A DNA stretch of 23,869 bases, taken from the NCBI GenBank assembly GCA_964529285.1, contig CAZGWK010000052.1, forward strand, positions 1 through 23,869, given 5' to 3'. The stretch is from SURF-21 sp964529285 (GTDB lineage: Bacteria > Actinomycetota > Geothermincolia > Geothermincolales > RBG-13-55-18). The notes below the pieces were generated by a model. The model had not been told where the DNA came from. It searched no databases and saw only the letters and a program-made list of their open reading frames with translations. Numbering within the stretch: position 1 is the stretch's first letter; every line of letters begins with the position of its first letter. The position numbers and the translations under genes are program-made. This document shows, one piece after another, positions 15,938-23,576 of this stretch.

Positions 15938-17710
15938 ATGACCGGACAAACCGCATGGAGCAAGCGTACGCATTACTGTGGCGACCTGCGCCGCGAGGAC
16001 GTAGGGCGGGAGGTCACCCTCAACGGTTGGGTGCAGAGGCGGCGCGATCACGGAGGTGTCATCTTCATCGACTTGAGAGACGTCACCGGGCTGGTGCAGG
16101 TAGTCTTCAATCCGGAGGTTAGCGCAAGTGCCCATGCGGCCGCGGGCGAGGTGCGCGGGGAGTACGTTCTCTCGTGCCGTGGCACCGTAAGGCCTCGACC
16201 CGATGATTCCATCAACCCCAAGCTCCCTACGGGGGAGGTGGAGGTGATGGCCGAAGAGCTGGACATCATCAACGCGTCCCTGACTCCTCCCTTCGAGATA
16301 GAGAAGGATTCGGGGGTGGACGAAGCCCTGCGCCTGCGCTACCGCTACCTGGACATACGCAGGCCGGACCTGCGCGACTCCCTGATCTTGCGCAGCCGCG
16401 TAACTGGAGAGGTGCGCGGGTTCCTTTCGTCGCGGGGATTCCTGGAGATAGAGACACCCATACTCACTAAGAGCACGCCGGAGGGTGCGCGGGATTTCGT
16501 GGTCCCCTCCCGCTTGCAGCCGGGGAAGTTCTATGCCCTACCGCAATCGCCGCAGCTGTTCAAGCAATTACTCATGGTGGCGGGACTCGACCGCTACTAC
16601 CAGATAGCGCGCTGCTTCCGCGACGAGGACATGCGCGCGGACCGCCAGCTAGAGTTCACCCAGATCGACCTGGAGATGTCCTTCGTGGAACCGGAGGACG
16701 TCATCTCGCTCATGGACGAGATGTTCGCCCACATCTTCCGGGAGGCTCTCGCTGTCGAGCTGGAGACACCATTTCCCCGCATGACATGGCGGGAGGCCAT
16801 GCAACGCTACGGTACCGACCGTCCCGATATGCGTTTCGGCATGGAGATAATAGATTTCTCCGACATCTTCGCGTCCAGCGGCTTCAAGGTCTTCCGTTCC
16901 GCACTGGACGGCGGCGGCAGGGTGCGCGGCTTCAAGGTAGAAGGGCTGTCGGTACCCCCGCGGCGAGAGCTGGACGGGATGGTGGACGAAGCCCAGCGGC
17001 TGGGCGCCTCCGGGCTTGTATGGATGGTGCGCGAGGATGGGGGCATAAAGTCGCCCGTGGCCAAGTTTCTTAGCGAAGAGGAGAAAGCGGGAATCACCAA
17101 GCAGGCCGGGCTGGCCGAAGGAGAGGTCCTCGTCCTGGCCGCGGGGAGCGGCGATATCAACCCCATACTGGCAGGCATGAGGGAGTACTGCGCGCGCCGT
17201 TTCGCCTCCATCCCGGGGGAGAGGTTCTCTTTCGTATGGGTGACGGATTTCCCCCTCTTCGACTGGGACGAGGACGAGAAGAGGTACAAGAGCAACCACC
17301 ACCCCTTCACCAGCCCCTCGCTGCAATGCATGGCGTATCTGGAGGAGAGACCGCTGGAGGTGACGTCCTACTCCTACGACATGGTCCTCAACGGCATTGA
17401 GCTGGGAGGCGGCAGTATACGTATCCACGATCCCGGGCTGCAGGAGCGCGTATTCCGTCTTCTCGGGCTCTCGCCGCAAGAGGCACAGGAGAAATTCGGC
17501 TTTCTCCTCGAGGCTTTACGCTACGGGCCTCCGCCCCACGGAGGTATAGCGTACGGGCTCGACCGCATCGTGATGCTCATGGCGGACAGGGATTCCATAC
17601 GGGACGTGATCGCTTTCCCCAAGACGCAGTCGGGAGCGGACCTGCTGAGCGGCGCTCCGGATGCCGTCTATCCGGACCAGCTCAAGGAGCTGCGACTGAG
17701 GCCGACCTGA
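15938..17710 (+). CDS. aspS: Aspartyl-tRNA synthetase
   Basis: This is a bacterial-type AspRS of 590 residues, class IIb, with an N-terminal OB-fold anticodon domain (GWVQRRRDHGGVIFIDLRD), the catalytic core with motif 2 RCFRDEDMRADRQLEFTQID, the inserted GAD domain, and motif 3 GIAYGLDRIVM with FPKTQSGADLLSGAP. His38 in the RRRDHGG loop is the residue type seen in non-discriminating AspRS that also charge tRNA-Asn, but a nearby Gly typical of those enzymes appears to be Asp here, so specificity is open. GAGGA overlapping the hisS stop is the ribosome binding site. hisS-aspS is a widely conserved pair. Confidence 0.97.
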   Translation: MTGQTAWSKRTHYCGDLRREDVGREVTLNGWVQRRRDHGGVIFIDLRDVTGLVQVVFNPEVSASAHAAAGEVRGEYVLSCRGTVRPRPDDSINPKLPTGEVEVMAEELDIINASLTPPFEIEKDSGVDEALRLRYRYLDIRRPDLRDSLILRSRVTGEVRGFLSSRGFLEIETPILTKSTPEGARDFVVPSRLQPGKFYALPQSPQLFKQLLMVAGLDRYYQIARCFRDEDMRADRQLEFTQIDLEMSFVEPEDVISLMDEMFAHIFREALAVELETPFPRMTWREAMQRYGTDRPDMRFGMEIIDFSDIFASSGFKVFRSALDGGGRVRGFKVEGLSVPPRRELDGMVDEAQRLGASGLVWMVREDGGIKSPVAKFLSEEEKAGITKQAGLAEGEVLVLAAGSGDINPILAGMREYCARRFASIPGERFSFVWVTDFPLFDWDEDEKRYKSNHHPFTSPSLQCMAYLEERPLEVTSYSYDMVLNGIELGGGSIRIHDPGLQERVFRLLGLSPQEAQEKFGFLLEALRYGPPPHGGIAYGLDRIVMLMADRDSIRDVIAFPKTQSGADLLSGAPDAVYPDQLKELRLRPT

Positions 17711-17819
17711 AAGGGATTCTCCCTCGGCACGCATACGGGCGATTTTCGGTTGCCCTGGAGCATTGTAGTGCATATACGATAATGTTTGCCGTTTAACCTC
17801 CGTAATGCAGGAGACCGCG

Positions 17820-17847
17820 TATAATATATGGTGTGTCAAAAGGAGAG
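17820..17847 (+). promoter_or_regulatory. -10 box and ribosome binding site of ispH
   Basis: TATAAT (17820-17825) is followed by the ribosome binding site AAAGGAGAG (17839-17847) and ATG 17851, implying a leader of about 20 bases. No clear -35 is seen at 16-18 bases. A second weaker candidate, TTGCCC (17750-17755) with TACGAT (17775-17780), lies upstream. The 140-base aspS-ispH gap holds no gene. Confidence 0.45.
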
Positions 17848-17850
17848 TTA

Positions 17851-18735
17851 ATGGAGATAAAGGTCGCGAAATATGCCGGTTTCTGCCCCGGGGTCAAACG
17901 TGCCATCAAGATCGCCGAGGGGGTCCTGGAAAGGACCCCGGGCAAGGTCTATACGCTGGGGCCGATCATCCACAACCCCCAGGTTGTATGCGAGCTGCAC
18001 GAGAAAGGGCTGGAGATCCTGCCCGACAATATCGAAGAGCTGCAGGACTATTATCTCGGGGGATGCAACGTGGTGATAAGATCGCATGGCACCGCGCCTA
18101 AACTCTCGGAATGCCTGGAGCAAAGGGGCGCCAACGTAGTGGACGCGACCTGCCCCACGGTAAAGAAGGCGCAGAGAGCGGCCATGCGGCTGGTAGGCGA
18201 GGGTTACAAGCTGTTCATCATCGGTAACGCCGGCCATCCCGAGGTCAAGGCTATCCTGGGTCATATCAACGGCGAGGCCGTGGTGATCAAGGAACCCCAC
18301 GAACTCAAGGAGTGGTGGGAGGAACGGGAGCGCAGGGTGCGCAAAGTGGGCTTGATCGCCCAGACCACGGTGGACCTCTTCATGTTCCGCAGCCTGGTGG
18401 ACGGGCTTATCAACGAGGTACCGGAGCTCATCAGGGAGGTGCTGGAGATAAAGATCATAAACACCCTTTGCCGCAATACCCTGGCCCGCCAGACCGAGGC
18501 CCTGCAGCTCGCTCTCTCCTGCGATTGCGTGCTGGTGCTTGGCGGCAACAACAGCTCCAATACCGAGTTCCTGCGCAAGATATGCGAGACCACCGGAACC
18601 ACTACCGCCAAGATAGAGACCGCGGACCAGCTGGATATTTCCCTATTGGAAGGCGTGGAACACCTGGCCATAATCGGCGGTGCATCCACCCCCGAATACA
18701 TCGTGGAGGAAGTGCGCCGTAAGGTATTGTCGTGA
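17851..18735 (+). CDS. ispH: 4-hydroxy-3-methylbut-2-enyl diphosphate reductase IspH
   Basis: IspH (LytB) performs the last step of the MEP isoprenoid pathway, reducing HMBPP to IPP and DMAPP with a [4Fe-4S] cluster. The 294-residue protein has the three cluster cysteines: Cys12 in GFCPGVKRAI, Cys101 in DATCPTV and Cys207 in NTLCRNTLARQ. Substrate-binding His41, His79 and His129, catalytic Glu131 in GHPEV, and GGNNSSNT are also present. ATG 17851 with GGAGAG gives the family N-terminus; an upstream in-frame GTG at 17833 lies in the leader. It appears monocistronic, since a strong promoter follows before acs. Confidence 0.97.
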   Translation: MEIKVAKYAGFCPGVKRAIKIAEGVLERTPGKVYTLGPIIHNPQVVCELHEKGLEILPDNIEELQDYYLGGCNVVIRSHGTAPKLSECLEQRGANVVDATCPTVKKAQRAAMRLVGEGYKLFIIGNAGHPEVKAILGHINGEAVVIKEPHELKEWWEERERRVRKVGLIAQTTVDLFMFRSLVDGLINEVPELIREVLEIKIINTLCRNTLARQTEALQLALSCDCVLVLGGNNSSNTEFLRKICETTGTTTAKIETADQLDISLLEGVEHLAIIGGASTPEYIVEEVRRKVLS

Positions 18736-18748
18736 AGTCCCCCACCGC

Positions 18749-18776
18749 CCGGACCCGCGATTTATCGGCCGTCCGG
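18749..18776 (+). terminator. Possible imperfect terminator after ispH
   Basis: CCGGAC (18749-18754) pairs with GTCCGG (18771-18776), with an inner CGA/TCG stem around TTTA. Only AAATTT, not a T-run, follows soon after, so intrinsic termination would be weak. It begins 13 bases after the ispH stop. Confidence 0.3.
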
Positions 18777-18782
18777 AGCAAA

Positions 18783-18812
18783 TTTACGCGCAAAGACTGG
18801 CTATGCTATAAT
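18783..18812 (+). promoter_or_regulatory. Extended -10 promoter of acs
   Basis: TGCTATAAT (18804-18812) is an extended -10 element with a perfect TATAAT. TTTACG (18783-18788), 18 bases upstream, is a fair -35. Transcription would begin near 18819, giving an acs leader of about 85 bases that contains a stem TGCTT/AAGCA (about 18817-18831) and the terminator-like hairpin at 18857-18886. Confidence 0.65.
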
Positions 18813-18856
18813 CCCTTGCTTGCATGAAGCATAGCGCACTACATTCGTACAAGGGG

Positions 18857-18886
18857 AGGGGGACCTGATGAGGTCGCCCCTTTTTT
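18857..18886 (+). terminator. Intrinsic terminator or attenuator in the acs leader
   Basis: GGGG plus GACC (18858-18865) pairs with GGTC plus CCCC (18872-18880, one bulged G) around loop TGATGA, followed by six T (18881-18886). This is a good intrinsic terminator shape. It lies downstream of the TATAAT promoter and immediately before the acs ribosome binding site AAGGAG (18892-18897), a layout expected of attenuation. It could instead terminate ispH transcripts or end a short RNA of about 70 nucleotides. Confidence 0.6.
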
Positions 18887-18904
18887 GTTGAAAGGAGACA
18901 GCAA

Positions 18905-20890
18905 ATGACGCAGCACGACATGGTTGAAGCCGACAGGAGATCCATACTATACCCACCGCAAGAATTATCGAAAAACGCTTACATAAAGAGCATGGACCAG
19001 TACCGGGAAATGTATAAACGCTCCATCGAGGACACCGATTCTTTCTGGTCCGAGATGGCCGAGACCCTGGACTGGTACAAGAAGTGGGACAGCGTATATT
19101 TCTGGGATCCCCAGGAGTGCGAGTGCACCTGGTTCGCGGGAGGCAAGCTGAACGTCTCGTATAACTGCCTGGACCGCCATGTCAAGGCCGGCAAGGCGGA
19201 CCGCGTTGCCATCATATGGGAGCCGGACGAACCCGGCGAAGGCAGGACCTACACCTACGGGCAACTGCTGGACGAGGTGTGCAGGTTCGCCAATGTACTT
19301 AAAAAACACGGCGTGAAAAAGGGAGACCGGGTTTGCATATACCTCCCCATGATCCCGGAACTACCCGTCGCCATGCTGGCCTGTGCCCGTATCGGCGCCA
19401 TCCACAGCGTGGTCTTCGGCGGCTTCTCCTCGGACGCCCTCAGGGACCGTATCCTGGACAGCGACTGCAAGACACTGATATGCGCAGACGCAGGATTTCG
19501 CAGCGGCAAGACGGTGCCGCTGAAAAAGAACGCAGATGCCTCGCTCGAGGAGTGCCCGGGAGTCGAGAACGTCTTCGTGGTCAAGCACAGCGGCAGCGAT
19601 ATAGACATGGCGGAAGGCCGTGACTACTGGTGGCACGAGGAGACGTCCGCACCGGGTATCGCAAGCGAGTGCGCGCCAGAGGAGATGGATTCGGAAGACC
19701 CGCTGTTTATCCTTTACACCAGCGGCAGCACCGGTAAGCCCAAGGGCGTACTTCACACTACCGCAGGCTACCTGCTGCACACCTCTCTCTCACTGAAATG
19801 GATATTCGATATCCACGAAGACGATATCTGGTGGTGCACGGCGGATATAGGCTGGGTGACAGGACACAGTTACATCGTCTACGGCCCACTTGCCAACGGC
19901 TTCACCGAGGTCATGTTCGAGGGCGTTCCCACCTATCCTGAACCCGACCGCTTCTGGAAGGTCGTAGAGAAGTACAAGGTCACGGTCTTCTACACCGCAC
20001 CTACCGTTATTCGCTCGCTCATGAGGGAGGGAGAGGAATGGACGAACACCTCGGATCTCTCTTCCTTGAGAGTGCTCGGCACGGTGGGAGAGCCCATCAA
20101 CCCCGAGGTGTGGTTGTGGTATTACGATAATATCGGGGAGGGCCGCTGCCCCATAATGGACACCTGGTGGCAGACGGAGACCGGCGGGATACTCATCACC
20201 CCCATGGCCGGCGCGACTGCGATGAAGCCCGGCTCCGCGAGTTTTCCCTTCTTCGGGGTAGAACCGGTCATCCTCGACCAGGACGGCAAAGAGGTAGAGG
20301 TTGATGAGAGCGGCTTCCTGTGCATCCGCAAGCCCTGGCCCGGGATGATGCGTACCGTAAATGGAAATCACGATCTCTTCATCAACACATACTGGAGCAT
20401 GTTCCCCGGGCTTTACGTTACCGGTGACGGCTGCCGTATCGATGCAGACGGCTTCTACTGGCTGCAGGGCCGCATCGACGACGTGATCAACGTTTCCGGA
20501 CACCGCATCGGCACCGCCGAGGTTGAGAGTGCGCTGGTCAGCCAGGAATATGTCTCCGAGGCGGCCGTGGTAGGTATGCCCCACGATATCAAAGGCCAGG
20601 GCATCTATGCATACGTCACCCTCAAGGCGGAGTACGAGGACCTGGACGAGAACGAGGTGAGAAAAGCCCTCGTGGCACATACCCGTAAGGAGATCGGGCC
20701 CATCGCCACGCCGGATGTGATCCACTTCACCCCCTCGCTTCCCAAGACGCGTAGCGGCAAGATCATGCGCAGGATCCTGCGCAAGATAGCGGAGGGAACA
20801 TCGGAAACCCTCGGCGACACCAGCACTCTGGCAGACCCGTCAGTCGTCGATTCCCTCATCGAGGGCAACAAGCACTTGACGAAACACTAA
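18905..20890 (+). CDS. acs: Acetyl-CoA synthetase (AMP-forming)
   Basis: Acs activates acetate with ATP and CoA to acetyl-CoA through acetyl-AMP. The 661-residue protein is full length for the ANL superfamily. Visible motifs are the phosphate loop YTSGSTGKPKG (Thr272 onward), DTWWQTETGG, the hinge region YWLQGRIDDVINVSGHRIGTAEVES, and the C-terminal PKTRSGKIMRR. Lys619 there is the conserved lysine whose acetylation by Pat or AcuA enzymes inactivates Acs and which CobB-type deacetylases restore. It has a strong AAGGAG. satP-like and CoA-transferase-GNAT genes follow, so it forms part of an acetate-use module with a plausible acetylation control. Confidence 0.97.
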   Translation: MTQHDMVEADRRSILYPPQELSKNAYIKSMDQYREMYKRSIEDTDSFWSEMAETLDWYKKWDSVYFWDPQECECTWFAGGKLNVSYNCLDRHVKAGKADRVAIIWEPDEPGEGRTYTYGQLLDEVCRFANVLKKHGVKKGDRVCIYLPMIPELPVAMLACARIGAIHSVVFGGFSSDALRDRILDSDCKTLICADAGFRSGKTVPLKKNADASLEECPGVENVFVVKHSGSDIDMAEGRDYWWHEETSAPGIASECAPEEMDSEDPLFILYTSGSTGKPKGVLHTTAGYLLHTSLSLKWIFDIHEDDIWWCTADIGWVTGHSYIVYGPLANGFTEVMFEGVPTYPEPDRFWKVVEKYKVTVFYTAPTVIRSLMREGEEWTNTSDLSSLRVLGTVGEPINPEVWLWYYDNIGEGRCPIMDTWWQTETGGILITPMAGATAMKPGSASFPFFGVEPVILDQDGKEVEVDESGFLCIRKPWPGMMRTVNGNHDLFINTYWSMFPGLYVTGDGCRIDADGFYWLQGRIDDVINVSGHRIGTAEVESALVSQEYVSEAAVVGMPHDIKGQGIYAYVTLKAEYEDLDENEVRKALVAHTRKEIGPIATPDVIHFTPSLPKTRSGKIMRRILRKIAEGTSETLGDTSTLADPSVVDSLIEGNKHLTKH

Positions 20891-20904
20891 TGCATCCGTG
20901 ACGA

Positions 20905-20937
20905 AGCAGAGCAGTAGCAGAGCAGTAGCAGAGCAGG
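20905..20937 (+). repeat. Three tandem 11-bp repeats before the acetate transporter
   Basis: The unit AGCAGAGCAGT occurs at 20905-20915 and 20916-20926, and once more at 20927-20937 with the last T changed to G. The array fills the middle of the 67-base acs-satP gap and ends 6 bases before AAAAGGAG (20943-20950 region). Copy number could vary by slippage. Confidence 0.9.
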
Positions 20938-20957
20938 GAGTAAAAGGAGTGTGACAA

Positions 20958-21572
20958 ATGGCAGATGACAAACTGGCCAATCCGGCGGTCCTGGGGCTGA
21001 CCTGTTTCGGCCTCACCACGATGTTGCTCAACCTGCACAACGTGGGCATCATCAACGATTTCGACACGGCCATCATGGGACTGGGCTTCCTCGTGGGAGG
21101 ACTCGCCCAGGTCATCGCGGGCATCATGGAATTCAAGAAGGGCAATACCTTCGGAACCACGGCGTTCATAGCATATGGTGCTTTCTGGATCAGCCTGGTC
21201 TTCGCGGTGATCGCCAGCGGAAAATGGCAGCTGGGCACCCTCGTACATACGGAGGGTCTGGCCTGGTACCTGTTGCTATGGGGCGTCTTCACGCTGTTCA
21301 TGACCATCGGAACCTTCAAGGTAAACCGCGTGCTGCAGTTCGTGTTCGTCACCCTGACGGTGCTCTTCTTCCTGCTGGCCATCTGCAACTGGGCAGAGAT
21401 CGCAGCGGGAGAAGGCCTCATGGTGGTATCCGGTATTATCGGACTCTTCACCGGTTTCGCTGCGCTCTACCTGGCCATGGCCGAGAACCTCAACGAGATG
21501 TTCGGCAGGAACGTTCTCCCCATCTGGCCCATGGGGGAAAAGGAAGCCTATAAGCATCCGGAGGATCTTTAA
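20958..21572 (+). CDS. Acetate/succinate transporter of the GPR1/FUN34/YaaH family
   Basis: This is a 204-residue integral membrane protein of the AceTr family (SatP/YaaH in E. coli), which takes up acetate and sometimes succinate with protons or by a channel-like route. The signature NPAVLGLTCFGLTTMLLNL (from Asn8) is present. Six hydrophobic helices follow, including FLVGGLAQVIAGIMEF, TTAFIAYGAFWISLVFAV, WYLLLWGVFTLFMTIGTF and a last helix ending FAALYLAMAENLNEMFG. AAAGGAG precedes ATG 20958. It lies 67 bases after acs, with no promoter seen between, so acs and this gene are probably co-expressed for acetate import and activation. Confidence 0.93.
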   Translation: MADDKLANPAVLGLTCFGLTTMLLNLHNVGIINDFDTAIMGLGFLVGGLAQVIAGIMEFKKGNTFGTTAFIAYGAFWISLVFAVIASGKWQLGTLVHTEGLAWYLLLWGVFTLFMTIGTFKVNRVLQFVFVTLTVLFFLLAICNWAEIAAGEGLMVVSGIIGLFTGFAALYLAMAENLNEMFGRNVLPIWPMGEKEAYKHPEDL

Positions 21573-21612
21573 CTGAAAAAACCATGCACCGAATCAGCAC
21601 CTGAAAAGCCGT

Positions 21613-21653
21613 AGCGGCGGGATCGGCGGAGATGATCCGGCCGCTTTACTATT
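21613..21653 (+). terminator. Strong hairpin terminator after the acetate transporter
   Basis: Arms 21613-21624 and 21634-21645 pair over 12 positions with one mismatch, around a 9-base loop, followed by TTACTATT. It lies 40 bases after the transporter stop. The T-run is interrupted, so termination may be partial. ATG 21632, the first possible start of the next gene, lies inside this hairpin loop and arm. Confidence 0.6.
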
Positions 21654-21673
21654 CCCAAGCGAGGATATATAAA
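21645..21673 (+). promoter_or_regulatory. Candidate promoter of the CoA-transferase-GNAT gene
   Basis: TTTACT (21645-21650) and TATAAA (21668-21673) are 17 bases apart. Transcription would start near 21680, exactly where ATG 21680 lies, which would give a leaderless or near-leaderless mRNA. The -35 begins at the last base of the terminator hairpin. TATATA at 21666-21671 is an alternative register. Confidence 0.35.
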
Positions 21674-21679
21674 ACAGGC

Positions 21680-23569
21680 ATGGATAGAATACAGCCGGTG
21701 ATCGCGGGGCTGAAGGAGAGGTACCCGGAGAAATTCCCGCGGGAGAAGAAGATATTCGAACACATAAGAAGGGGTGCCCACCTGTTTATCGGCACGGGTT
21801 GCGGCGAGCCCCAGTACCTCGTCAACATGCTCGCGGATTACGTGAGATCGAATCCCAAGGCGCTATTCGACGCCGAGGTTTTTCACGTGTGGACACTGGG
21901 GGTTGCCCCCTACGCGGACGACAAGTTCCAGCAGAATTTCAGGCACAACTCCTTTTTCATCGGCGAGACCACCCGCAATGCCGTAAACCAGGGCCTCGCC
22001 GACTACACCCCGATATTCCTCTCCCAGGTCCCCGACCTCTTCCGGCGCGAATTCATCCCCATAGACGTGGCGCTGGTGCAGACCTCGCCACCTGACCGCA
22101 ACGGTTACATGAGCCTGGGAGTGAGCGTGGATATCACCAAGGCGGCGGTCGAGAAGGGGGCCATAGTGATATGCCAGGTGAACGCGAACATGCCGCGCGT
22201 ACACGGCGATTCATTCATACATATAGAAGACGTTGACTTCGTAGTCCATTACGACGAGCCGCTCCTGGAGTACGCGCCGGTCATCTCCGATGAGCTCGCG
22301 GATCAGATAGGAAAGTACGTAGCCCAGCTCATCGAGGACGGCGATACCATCCAGGTGGGATACGGGAGCATACCCAATGCAGTCCTGGCGAACCTGGAGA
22401 GCAAGAGACACCTGGGAGTACATACCGAGCTGGTAAGCGATGGCATAATAAGCCTGATAAAGAAAGGGGTCATAGACAACAGCATGAAGACGCTCGACCG
22501 CGGTAAGACGGTGGCGACCTTCTGCATGGGGACCAGGGAGACCTACGAATTCCTTGACGATAACCCCTGCATCGACTTCAGGACCATCGATTACACGAAC
22601 AACCCTCTCAATATCGCGCAACAGAGAAACATGGCCGCCATCAACAGCGCGCTGGAGATAGATCTCACCGGCCAGGCCTCCGCTGAGTCGCTGGGCAAGG
22701 TTTTTTACAGCGGCATCGGGGGCCAGGCCGACTTCATGCGCGGCGCCGTGCTGGCACCTGGCGGCAAGACCATCCTCGCGCTACCCTCCACCGCGGAAAA
22801 CGGCGATGTCTCCAGGATACATCCATTGATGCGCGAGGGCGCCGGCGTCACCCTTAACAGGGGAGACGTGCATTACGTGGTCACCGAGTACGGCATAGCC
22901 TACCTGCACGGCAAGAACGTAAGGGAGAGAGCCATGGGTCTCATCGCCATCGCCCATCCCAAGTTCCGCCCCTGGCTCATCGAGGAGGCCAAGCGCAACA
23001 ACATGATCTACCAGGATCAGGCGTTCATACCCGGCAAAAGGGGGGAGTATCCCGAGGAACTGGAGACCTACCGCGTTACCGCGGGTGGGATCGAGGTGCT
23101 GTTAAGGCCGGTCAGGATAAGCGACGAGCCGTTACTCAAGGGCTTTTTCTATTCCCTCTCGGACAGAAGCCTTTTCCGCCGCTTCGTCTCCACGCGCCAG
23201 GATATGCCGCACGACCGGCTGCAGGATTTCGTGGTCATCGATTACACCCGGGAGATGGTAATCCTTGCCATACTGCCGGAGGAAGACAGGGAGATCCTGG
23301 CGGGTGTCGGTCAATATAGCATCAACGAAGGGACACATACGGCGGAAGTGGCTTTCGTGGTCAAGGACGAATATCACAACCAGGGTATCGGTCGCGAACT
23401 TCTCAACTACCTCTCCCAGCTCGCCAAGAGGCAGGGCCTGCACGGCTTTACGGCCGAGGTGCTTGCGGTGAACAAGCCCATGATGCATCTGTTCGAGGAG
23501 GCCGGCTTTGATATCGAGAGGTCCGTTGAGGGGGGCTTATACGAGTTGACCATGTCTTTTCAGGGCTAG
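21680..23569 (+). CDS. Acetyl-CoA hydrolase/CoA-transferase fused to a GNAT acetyltransferase
   Basis: This is a two-domain protein of 629 residues. Residues about 1-460 are an acetyl-CoA hydrolase/transferase (class I CoA-transferase) with GTGCGEPQYLV, the active-site Glu250 in GVHTELVSDG, and FYSGIGGQADFMRGA. Residues about 475-629 are a GNAT domain with LRPVRISDEPLL, a Glu in AEVAFVV where Pat-type enzymes have their catalytic Glu, and the acetyl-CoA loop NQGIGREL. The GNAT part resembles the acetyltransferase half of Pat protein acetyltransferases. Similar fusions are annotated elsewhere; their role is unclear to me. ATG 21632 would add 16 residues but lies in a terminator hairpin. Neither start has a strong ribosome binding site. 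Confidence 0.93.
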   Translation: MDRIQPVIAGLKERYPEKFPREKKIFEHIRRGAHLFIGTGCGEPQYLVNMLADYVRSNPKALFDAEVFHVWTLGVAPYADDKFQQNFRHNSFFIGETTRNAVNQGLADYTPIFLSQVPDLFRREFIPIDVALVQTSPPDRNGYMSLGVSVDITKAAVEKGAIVICQVNANMPRVHGDSFIHIEDVDFVVHYDEPLLEYAPVISDELADQIGKYVAQLIEDGDTIQVGYGSIPNAVLANLESKRHLGVHTELVSDGIISLIKKGVIDNSMKTLDRGKTVATFCMGTRETYEFLDDNPCIDFRTIDYTNNPLNIAQQRNMAAINSALEIDLTGQASAESLGKVFYSGIGGQADFMRGAVLAPGGKTILALPSTAENGDVSRIHPLMREGAGVTLNRGDVHYVVTEYGIAYLHGKNVRERAMGLIAIAHPKFRPWLIEEAKRNNMIYQDQAFIPGKRGEYPEELETYRVTAGGIEVLLRPVRISDEPLLKGFFYSLSDRSLFRRFVSTRQDMPHDRLQDFVVIDYTREMVILAILPEEDREILAGVGQYSINEGTHTAEVAFVVKDEYHNQGIGRELLNYLSQLAKRQGLHGFTAEVLAVNKPMMHLFEEAGFDIERSVEGGLYELTMSFQG

Positions 23570-23576
23570 CCCGGGG

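Noticed and set aside
17760..18846. GCACTACA shared in opposite orientation before ispH and acs
   Set aside because: Only 8 bases match and flanks differ, so chance is a sufficient explanation.
18865..18875. CTGATGAG in the acs leader, resembling a hammerhead ribozyme core
   Set aside because: The bases are the loop and arm of a GACC/GGTC terminator stem, and the required GAAA partner and flanking stems are absent.
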